Positions 1-6,230 of a stretch of 37,636 nt of DNA are shown piece after piece; position 1 is the stretch's first letter, and every line of letters begins with the position of its first letter. Made by a program: the position numbers and the translations under genes. Below the pieces are notes generated by a model. It was not told the origin of the DNA, searched no databases, and saw nothing but the letters and a program-made list of their open reading frames with translations. The stretch is from an uncultured Clostridia bacterium (GTDB taxonomy: Bacteria; Bacillota; Clostridia; Christensenellales; Aristaeellaceae): contig CAMJPQ010000035.1 of assembly GCA_946407745.1 (NCBI GenBank), positions 1-37,636 of the forward strand, given 5' to 3'.

Positions 1-88
1 CCTTTGCCCTCTGTCCAATGCTATTATCTAAATGACATTGGTCCGGGGGGACCAATCACACTTTTGAGTCCCCCCGGCGGGCTTTTCC

Positions 89-116
89 CGGACTTTTCGC
101 CCGGACGAAAAGTCCG
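89..116. repeat. Perfect 11-bp inverted repeat (hairpin)
   Basis: CGGACTTTTCG at 89-99 is matched exactly by CGAAAAGTCCG at 106-116, with a 6-nt loop. Neither side carries a U-tract long enough for a confident terminator call. It may belong to a gene left of the window. Confidence 0.6.
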
Positions 117-192
117 CTAAACATAGAACCCACTTACATACGAGCGCCCGCCGCAGGCGGGTATCAGCGCCGCGCAACAGGCAGAGCGTACA

Positions 193-262
193 AAGCCCCC
201 CCCGCAGGGGAAAAGCCGCGCGCAGCGCAAGCCCCCCGCAGGGGAAAGCCGCGCGCAGCGCA
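193..262. repeat. Tandem GC-rich direct repeat, two units
   Basis: Two copies of a unit of about 35 bp lie head to tail (193-228 and 229-262). Each has a C-run, GCAGGGG, an A-run and GCCGCGCGCAGCGC. They differ only in the length of the C-run and the A-run, which suggests slippage or a recent duplication. There is no coding meaning that I can support. Confidence 0.6.
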
Positions 263-289
263 TTGCCCCCTGCCGCGCCCTTCGGGCGC

Positions 290-317
290 AAAAAAGCCCC
301 CCTGCTTTCACAGGGGG
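290..317 (-). terminator. Rho-independent terminator of the glgP operon
   Basis: Read on the minus strand, CCCCCTG (317-311) pairs with CAGGGGG (304-298) around a 6-nt loop and is followed by GC and six U (295-290). It lies just past the glgP stop codon, so it should end the MoxR-DUF58-hydrolase-glgP transcript. Confidence 0.8.
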
Positions 318-325
318 AGCCCTCC

Positions 326-2668
326 TCACACATTCCAAATCTCTCTCGCATACTGCTGCACCGTTCTGTCCGACGAGAACTTTCCGGCCGAGGCAATATT
401 CACAAGGCACTTCCTCGCGAACTCCACAGGGTCCGCGGCGTAGTCCCGGTTGGCGGCCAGCTTCGCCGCGAGATAGCTGTCAAAATCCTTCAGCACAAAG
501 TAATGGTCCGGCCTGTGCCAGCTCGCGCCGGCCAGCAGGCTGCTGTACAGCTCCTGCAGGCCGCCCGTGGGGTCGGGATAGGTGCCGTCCACCAGCGCGT
601 CCAGCGCCCTGGCCAGCGGCTCGTTTTGCTTGTAGATGGCGCGTGGGTCATAGCTGGCGCGGATGGCATTCAGTTCCTCCACCGTGGCGCCGAAGATGTA
701 ATTGTTTTCCCGCCCGGCTTCCTCCACGATTTCCACGTTCGCGCCGTCAAAGGTACCCAAGGTCACCGCGCCGTTCAGCATCAGCTTCATGTTGCCGGTG
801 CCGCTGGCCTCCGTGCCGGCAGGGGAAATCTGCTCGCTCACATCCGCCGCGGGAATCATGATCTCCGCCCAGGAGCAGTTATAGTTCGGCACAAACACCA
901 CCCGCAGGAGGTCGCGGGTTTCCGGGTCGGCATTGACCTTCTCCGCAATGCGGTTGATCAGGTAGATCACGCTCTTCGCGCGCACATAGCCGGGAGCTGC
1001 CTTTGCGCCGAAAAGGAAGGCGGTCGGCGTGAAATCGCGGATGCTGCCGTCCTTCAGGCCGTTGTAGATCACCTGCAGGGACAGCGCGTTCATCAGCTGG
1101 CGCTTGTATTCGTGCAGGCGCTTCACCTGCACGTCAAACAGCATGTCAGGCGAGAGTGTGATGCCCTCGCGCTTCTGCAGCTCTTCGCACAGCTGCTCTT
1201 TTTTTGCCCTCTTCACCCGGCGGAAGCTGTCAATCAGGTCTGCGTCGATTTGCCCCTTCAGGCCGGAGAGCTGGCTCAGATCGGTCATGAAGCCGCTGCC
1301 GATGCGGCCGCTGATGAGGCCAGACAGTTCCGGATTGCACAGGCCCAGCCATCTGCGCTGCGTGATGCCGTTGGTTTTGTTCTGGAAGCGCTCCGGCCAC
1401 AGGCTGTACCAGTCGGCGAACAGCTCCTTTTTCAGTATCTCGCTGTGAAGCTCCGCCACGCCATTGGTGGCGTGCGTGGCATAGACGGCCAGCTGCGCCA
1501 TGTGCGCCTGCCCTTCCCACACGATGCAGCGCGTCGGGGTCACCTCATGCCCGCCAGCAGCCATCTCCCTGCGGAAGCAGGCGTCGATCCGCTTGATCAG
1601 CGCAGCGATCTCCGGACACACGGTGGTCAGCAGGTGCAGCCCCCACTTCTCCAGCGCCTCCTGCATCACGGTGTGGTTGGTGTATGCAAAGGTGGCGCGG
1701 GCGGTTTTCAGTGCCTCATCAAAGGATACGCCGTCCTCCATCATCAGCCGGATCAGCTCCGGAATGGCCATCACGGGGTGGGTGTCGTTCAGCTGAACCG
1801 CCCACTCGCCGGCAAAGGCGCTCCAGTCGCTGCCATGCCGCGCCTTGTAGCGGCGCACAATGTCCTGCATGGTGGCGGAGACCAGCACATACTGCTGCTT
1901 CACGCGCAGCTGCTTTCCGACCTCCTTGGAGTCGTTCGGGTAGAGGAACTTGGTAATGTCCTCCGCGCGGTTCTTGTCAGTCACCGCCTGGGCATAGCGC
2001 TGCTGGTTGAACAGGGCAAAATCGGTCTCGCGCAGGCTCTCGCACTGCCAAAGGCGCAGGGTGCCCACATTCTGTGCGCCGTAGCCCACCACAGGCATGT
2101 CGTAGGGCACGGCGAGCACATCGCCGGTCTTCATCTTCACCACCACGGCCTCGTTCACGCAGCGCACGCTCCAGGGGTCGCCGTAGCGGGCCCAGTCGTC
2201 CAGCTCCTCCACCTGGCGCCCGTCCTCAAACTTCTGGCGGAACAGGCCGTAGCGATACCGCAGGCCATAGCCGGTGAGGGGAATGTCATGCGTCACCGCG
2301 CTGTCCAGGAAGCAGGCTGCCAGCCTGCCCAGGCCGCCGTTGCCAAAGGCGTCGTCTTCCACGTCCTCCAGCACGGCGATGTCCACGCCCCTCTTCGCCA
2401 GCAGCTTTTTGGTATCCTCCAGCACACCCATGCAGTACAGGTTGTTGTACACCAGCCTGCCCACCAGGTATTCGGCAGAGATATACACCGCCTGCCGCTT
2501 CTGTGCCCTCTGGCTCTCCTTTTCCAGCCACACGGGCGTCAGCGCCTCCATCGCCGCGCCGGACAGCGCGGAATGCAGCTGATAGGCGTCCGCCGCCTCC
2601 AGCGAGGTGTGTTCCCGCGCCGCCAGGAGCGTCTCTGTCCTCGCCAGCAGTTCCTTTGCGTTCATCAT
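326..2668 (-). CDS. glgP: Glycogen/starch/maltodextrin phosphorylase
   Basis: Cytosolic GT35 enzyme that removes glucose from the non-reducing end of alpha-1,4-glucans with phosphate, giving glucose-1-phosphate. At 780 residues it is full length for the family. The N-terminal half carries the conserved EDDAFGNGGLGR stretch, and the C-terminal half has the pyridoxal-phosphate site EASGTGNMK with the Schiff-base lysine at about residue 628. Two ATG codons stand in tandem at the start (2668 and 2665), and a GAAAGGA ribosome binding site lies upstream. It is the last gene of a tight minus-strand run, 21 nt after the serine hydrolase and just before a terminator. Whether it prefers glycogen or maltodextrin cannot be told from sequence alone. 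Confidence 0.95.
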   Translation of the reverse strand: MMNAKELLARTETLLAAREHTSLEAADAYQLHSALSGAAMEALTPVWLEKESQRAQKRQAVYISAEYLVGRLVYNNLYCMGVLEDTKKLLAKRGVDIAVLEDVEDDAFGNGGLGRLAACFLDSAVTHDIPLTGYGLRYRYGLFRQKFEDGRQVEELDDWARYGDPWSVRCVNEAVVVKMKTGDVLAVPYDMPVVGYGAQNVGTLRLWQCESLRETDFALFNQQRYAQAVTDKNRAEDITKFLYPNDSKEVGKQLRVKQQYVLVSATMQDIVRRYKARHGSDWSAFAGEWAVQLNDTHPVMAIPELIRLMMEDGVSFDEALKTARATFAYTNHTVMQEALEKWGLHLLTTVCPEIAALIKRIDACFRREMAAGGHEVTPTRCIVWEGQAHMAQLAVYATHATNGVAELHSEILKKELFADWYSLWPERFQNKTNGITQRRWLGLCNPELSGLISGRIGSGFMTDLSQLSGLKGQIDADLIDSFRRVKRAKKEQLCEELQKREGITLSPDMLFDVQVKRLHEYKRQLMNALSLQVIYNGLKDGSIRDFTPTAFLFGAKAAPGYVRAKSVIYLINRIAEKVNADPETRDLLRVVFVPNYNCSWAEIMIPAADVSEQISPAGTEASGTGNMKLMLNGAVTLGTFDGANVEIVEEAGRENNYIFGATVEELNAIRASYDPRAIYKQNEPLARALDALVDGTYPDPTGGLQELYSSLLAGASWHRPDHYFVLKDFDSYLAAKLAANRDYAADPVEFARKCLVNIASAGKFSSDRTVQQYAREIWNV

Positions 2669-2689
2669 AGGATATTCATCCTTTCTCCT

Positions 2690-3850
2690 TCATTGATCTC
2701 CGAAGGCGTCCCGCGCCACGCCAAACAGGCGGCGCGCGCACTTCACGATATGGTCATCCATGTTGTTGTTCATTCCGTTGGTGCAGAACACAAACACGAA
2801 ATCGCTCTCCGGCTGGAAAAACACGTCGCACGCCGTGTCGTTCGCCATGCCCTGGTGTCCGTACCACAATTCACCCTCCACCAGGTTGTCAATGCGGTTG
2901 ACACACAGCCCGTAGGGCGTATTCGCGGTCACCGCGCCCTGGCCCTTCTGGTCGGCCATCATCATGGCGACGGTCTCCGGCTGCAGCAGGCGCACGCCGT
3001 CCAGCTCGCCGCCGTTGCACAGCAGCTGGGCGATGCGGTACAGATCCATCGTGCGGATCCATATGGTGCCGATGGTGATGCGGAAGTGCGTTTCCGGGTC
3101 CACGCCGTCATCCCATTCGCGCCCCAGCAGGGTTTTGCGGCTCACAGCCACAGAGCCGGTGCGCTTGTACTGGTACACCGCGCTGTCCTCTGAGGGCAGA
3201 TGGGCAGCGTGGCAGCTGGCCACAATGCCCATCGGGGTGAACACGTGGTCAATGAGGCTCTGCTCCACGTTTTCCCCGGTCACCTTTTCGATCAGTGAGC
3301 CCATGATGCCCGCGCCGAAGTTGGAATAGGTGTACTTGCTCCCCGGCCGCACCTTGGAGAAGACCGACGTGCGCTTTTTCCCGTTCAGAAAATCCTGCAG
3401 CTCATACTCCGTGTTGGTGTAGGCGCCGGAGGCGTTGAATGAGCCCGTGTGGCTCATCAGCATGCGCAGGGTGACCGGGGTGTTTTTGTACCAGGGGTTC
3501 TGCACAGTGTAGCCAAGGTAGGTGGACAGGTCCTCATCCAGGCTGAGCTTTCCTTCCTCCACCAGCTGCATCACGCGGATGGCGCTGACCATCTTGGTCA
3601 CTGAGGCGATTTTGAAAAAGCTGTCGTCGGTGATCAGCTCATTTCCCTTCACCCAGCCGTAGCCATAGTTATGGGTGTACACCACCTCGCCGTTTTTCGC
3701 AACAACCACGGCCGCGCCAACAGCCTTGTAGGCCTTGAGGTAGCGGTCCATCTCGGCATTCACCTGCGACAGATCAGTCTGCTCGGCGGCGGCAAACGGC
3801 GCGGTGAGCGCCAGCAGCAGCGTGAGCAGCAAGCAAAGGCCCTTTTTCAC
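2690..3850 (-). CDS. Secreted class-C beta-lactamase-family serine hydrolase
   Basis: 386-residue member of the beta-lactamase/DD-peptidase-like family (PF00144). It begins with a signal peptide (K-K, a hydrophobic stretch at residues 4-19, cleavage likely after AAA near residue 22). The three catalytic motifs are in place: SVTK at 83-86 (Ser83 nucleophile, Lys86), YSN at 175-177 and HQG at 332-334. Family members include D-aminopeptidases, esterases and peptidoglycan hydrolases, so the substrate is open. The ATG overlaps the DUF58 stop by 4 nt (ATGA), showing translational coupling. In many bacteria the gene after MoxR-DUF58 codes for a transglutaminase-like membrane protein; here this exported hydrolase takes that position. 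Confidence 0.9.
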   Translation of the reverse strand: MKKGLCLLLTLLLALTAPFAAAEQTDLSQVNAEMDRYLKAYKAVGAAVVVAKNGEVVYTHNYGYGWVKGNELITDDSFFKIASVTKMVSAIRVMQLVEEGKLSLDEDLSTYLGYTVQNPWYKNTPVTLRMLMSHTGSFNASGAYTNTEYELQDFLNGKKRTSVFSKVRPGSKYTYSNFGAGIMGSLIEKVTGENVEQSLIDHVFTPMGIVASCHAAHLPSEDSAVYQYKRTGSVAVSRKTLLGREWDDGVDPETHFRITIGTIWIRTMDLYRIAQLLCNGGELDGVRLLQPETVAMMMADQKGQGAVTANTPYGLCVNRIDNLVEGELWYGHQGMANDTACDVFFQPESDFVFVFCTNGMNNNMDDHIVKCARRLFGVARDAFGDQ

Positions 3851-5004
3851 GGTTCCACCTCCGGCGGAAGTGACCCCACTTCCACATAGTCCACTTCAGC
3901 CCCCGCGTTCTGCAGGGTATAGATCAGCATCTGCCAGTCCGGCCGCCCGGGGTCCTCCGTCACCAGGCACAGCCGCACGGTGGGCCCCTGATGCCTGAGA
4001 CGCGCCAGCTGCTGCGCCGCGGAGGCGGTCAGGTCTGCGGTGACTACCGCCAGAGCGCCAGACGCGCGGATCCGGCGGCTCTCCACCGCCAGCAGCTGCT
4101 CCAGCTTTTCGCCCGGGTCCGGCTCGGCGCGCGCAAGGCGCTCCAGACCGTCCTGCAGCGCCATGCCGCTGTGGATCACGCAGGGCTGCCGCCCGTGCAG
4201 CGGCAGTGTCGATGTGTGTCCGCACTCCCGCTCCCGCACCAGCAGCGAGGCCGCTGTTTCCACCAGCCCGTCCCAGATGAGGGGGGCGATCGGCCCCTCG
4301 GGCGTTTTCGCGCACATAAGTATCAGCGATTCCGGCAGGATCGGCTCCTCAAAGCGGCGCACCATCAGCTCCTGCCGGCGGGCGCTCAGCTTCCAGTGCA
4401 CCTTCTTCATCGCGTCTCCCGGCTGGAAGGCGCGCACATCGCTGGGGCTGGAAAGGTCCTCCGTGGCGCGCGCCATCGTGCCCATGCCCTGGTCCAGCGG
4501 CGCGAACACCAGCGGCGCCAGGTCGAACGGGCGCGGCAGCACCAGCAGCTCGCTGAGGGTTTCCCGCGGGTGCAGCGTCTTTTCAAACAGGCCGAACACA
4601 TCGGTCACCTTCAGTGTCTCCACGCCCACAGGGGATACCCCCACATGCCCGGCGGCAAAGGGGATCTCCACCGTCTGCCCGCCCCGGCTGTCCTCCGCCA
4701 GCGTCAGGCGCTCCAGGCTGCGCGGGCCCAGGTGCACCAGCGCCTCCATGGGGGCCACCGGCAGGGGACAGCGCCGGACGGCCGTGAGGCGCAGCAGGCA
4801 GCGCTCGCCGCGCTGCACACGAGCCGGCGCAGTCTCACACCGCAGGCGCAGCGAGGCGGCGCTCCAGCGCACGGACAGCCAGCAGAAGGCGACCAGCAGC
4901 AGTATCAGCACGCCGCCCGCGAGAAAAATGGGGCTGCCCACGGACAGCGCCGTGACCAGCAGCACCAGCGCCGCGAACAGCGGCAGCAGCACATGCACGC
5001 GCAC
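3847..5004 (-). CDS. DUF58 domain-containing membrane protein
   Basis: 385-residue protein with two N-terminal membrane helices (about residues 5-22 and 25-43), a beta-rich middle, and the DUF58 signature FQPGDAMKKVHWKLSARR at 193-210. DUF58 proteins are nearly always encoded next to MoxR-type AAA ATPases, which are thought to remodel or activate partner proteins. The C-terminal part after the signature resembles the von Willebrand A-like fold found in this family, though I see no clear metal-binding site. It starts 6 nt after the MoxR gene and overlaps the serine hydrolase by 4 nt, so it sits inside one operon. Its molecular function is not known. Confidence 0.9.
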   Translation of the reverse strand: MRVHVLLPLFAALVLLVTALSVGSPIFLAGGVLILLLVAFCWLSVRWSAASLRLRCETAPARVQRGERCLLRLTAVRRCPLPVAPMEALVHLGPRSLERLTLAEDSRGGQTVEIPFAAGHVGVSPVGVETLKVTDVFGLFEKTLHPRETLSELLVLPRPFDLAPLVFAPLDQGMGTMARATEDLSSPSDVRAFQPGDAMKKVHWKLSARRQELMVRRFEEPILPESLILMCAKTPEGPIAPLIWDGLVETAASLLVRERECGHTSTLPLHGRQPCVIHSGMALQDGLERLARAEPDPGEKLEQLLAVESRRIRASGALAVVTADLTASAAQQLARLRHQGPTVRLCLVTEDPGRPDWQMLIYTLQNAGAEVDYVEVGSLPPEVEP

Positions 5005-5010
5005 GGCCGC

Positions 5011-5952
5011 TCACAGCCTCACCGGCACGGCGGTGGAGCGCATCACGCCCCCCATCACCTGCTCGGCTGTAATGCCCCGCATTCTGGCCTCCGGGCTGAG
5101 CACCAGGCGGTGGCAGCACACCGGCAGCGCCATGTGCTGTACGTCCTCCGGGGTGATATAATCCCTGCCCTGCAGCATGGCGCAGGCCTGGGCGCCGCGC
5201 ACCAGCGCGATGGCCGCCCGGGTGGAAAGCCCCAGCTGCAGCGCCGGCTCCTGCCGGGTGGCGGCGGTGATATGCGCCACATAGCTGCGCACCTCCGCCG
5301 AGCAGTACACCGTGCCGACCATTTCCTGCAGCGCGGTCACCTGCGCGGCGGTGCACACGGGCTGCAGTGTTTCCAGCGGCTTCACCGTGCCGGAATAGCG
5401 CTCCAGCACGTCCATTTCCTGCTCCACCGTGGGATAGCCCAGCGCAATGCGCAGGAAGAAGCGGTCCATCTGCGCCTCCGGCAGCGGATAGGTGCCTACA
5501 AAGTCCCCCGGATTCTGCGTGGCCAGCACCAGAAAGGGCGTGGGCAGCGGATGCGTCACGCCGTCCACCGTCACCTGCCCCTCCTCCATGGCCTCCAGCA
5601 GGGCACTCTGTGTCTTCGGGCTGGTGCGGTTGATCTCGTCCGCCAGCAGTATCTGGCTCATCACGGCACCCTCGCGGAACTCGCTCTCCCCCGTGCGCAT
5701 GTTTACCAGGGTATAGCCCGTCACATCGGAGGGCATCAGGTCCGGCGTAAACTGTATGCGGCGGAAGCTGCAGCCCAGCGACCTGGCCAGGCTGGCCGCC
5801 AGGGTGGTTTTGCCAACGCCCGGCACATCCTCCATCAGCACATGGCCGCGGCACAGGAGCGCCGTCAGCGCGTATTCAATGGCCTCTTCCTTGCCCACGA
5901 TCACGCGGGACACGTTTTCCATCAGTCTGTCGATCAGCTCAAGCGGTTCCAT
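5011..5952 (-). CDS. MoxR family AAA+ ATPase
   Basis: 313-residue AAA+ ATPase of the MoxR type. Walker A is GVGKTT at residues 45-50, and Walker B is LLADEINR with Asp105-Glu106. The stretch GQVTVDG (pre-sensor hairpin) and the C-terminal lid are also present. MoxR ATPases act as chaperone-like factors for cell-envelope or metal-enzyme systems, usually with DUF58 and VWA proteins. An AAGGAG site lies 9-14 nt before the ATG. It heads the minus-strand operon and has its own promoter at 5976-6004, so it is not obliged to read through from the P-type ATPase gene upstream. Confidence 0.95.
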   Translation of the reverse strand: MEPLELIDRLMENVSRVIVGKEEAIEYALTALLCRGHVLMEDVPGVGKTTLAASLARSLGCSFRRIQFTPDLMPSDVTGYTLVNMRTGESEFREGAVMSQILLADEINRTSPKTQSALLEAMEEGQVTVDGVTHPLPTPFLVLATQNPGDFVGTYPLPEAQMDRFFLRIALGYPTVEQEMDVLERYSGTVKPLETLQPVCTAAQVTALQEMVGTVYCSAEVRSYVAHITAATRQEPALQLGLSTRAAIALVRGAQACAMLQGRDYITPEDVQHMALPVCCHRLVLSPEARMRGITAEQVMGGVMRSTAVPVRL

Positions 5953-5975
5953 CAGCGGCGTCTCCTTCCGCAGAG

Positions 5976-6004
5976 AGTATAGCGGAATTTACATTGTATT
6001 GCAA
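5976..6004 (-). promoter_or_regulatory. Sigma-A promoter of the MoxR operon
   Basis: On the minus strand, TTGCAA (6004-5999) is followed after 17 nt by TATACT (5981-5976). It starts directly behind the U-tract of the terminator at 6005-6039, so the MoxR operon probably begins here with a short leader. Confidence 0.6.
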
Positions 6005-6039
6005 GAAAAAACCTCGCAGCCGCGCACTCGGCTGCGAGG
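6005..6039 (-). terminator. Strong rho-independent terminator after the P-type ATPase region
   Basis: CCTCGCAGCCG (6039-6029 on the minus strand) pairs perfectly with CGGCTGCGAGG (6022-6012) around a 6-nt loop and is followed by a run of T. It can end the P-type ATPase transcript, or act as the expression platform of the structured element next to it. Confidence 0.85.
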
Positions 6040-6215
6040 AAAGGTCTCACCCGTTCGGCGCCCGGCAGCTGCCGGGCCCGTCTGTCGGGCTCATACCGCC
6101 GGCGTATCACCAGGCGCGCAGCAGCCCGATCCACACCTCAGTGACGGTGCTGCTTTCTTCTCATTTTTTTCGGGGCTTACGCCGCCTTTTTACGGAAGCG
6201 CTGACTGATTCGACG
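6040..6215 (-). ncRNA. Structured 3' region with weak yybP-ykoY (Mn2+) riboswitch likeness
   Basis: Between the ATPase stop and the terminator the minus strand can form several stems. AAAGG (near 6190) pairs with CCUUU (near 6042), TCGGGCT pairs with AGCCCGA (6119-6087 region), and there is a perfect palindrome at 6060-6077. The motif GUGAGACCUUU just before the terminator matches the 3' strand of yybP-ykoY Mn2+ riboswitches, and a CGUCA and a GACA segment occur in between. The diagnostic 5' GGGGAGUAG box is only approximate here (GGCGUAAG), and the next operon has its own promoter downstream. This is a weak candidate: it could equally be a structured 3' UTR. Confidence 0.3.
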
Positions 6216-6230
6216 GCGCTTCTTGTTTCA

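Larger units (their letters stand above)
1..325. other. Gene-free, hairpin-rich left edge
   Basis: No convincing gene is seen here. The stretch holds several strong hairpins: 37-44 with 49-56 (8 bp, GGGG loop), 89-99 with 106-116 (11 bp, 6-nt loop) and 147-152 with 156-161. It also holds a tandem GC-rich repeat (193-262) and a minus-strand terminator (290-317). Short frames are open in several registers because of the high GC content, but none has a ribosome binding site or a recognisable domain. Confidence 0.6.

Noticed and set aside
263-3193. Plus-strand open frame of 976 codons
   Set aside because: It is antisense to glgP and the serine hydrolase, both of which have full motif sets. Its His/Arg/Gln-rich text is the usual shadow of GC-rich codons, and it has no domain.
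3991-5982. Plus-strand open frame of 663 codons
   Set aside because: Antisense to the DUF58 and MoxR genes; low-complexity, basic, without a recognisable domain.
6012-6039. Riboswitch control of the MoxR operon
   Set aside because: A separate promoter for the MoxR operon lies downstream of this terminator (5976-6004), so the structured element need not control it. Kept only as a weak candidate.
6060-6077. Perfect 18-bp palindrome read as a protein operator
   Set aside because: It lies within a structured transcript region between an RNA motif and a terminator, with no promoter next to it; an RNA hairpin is simpler.
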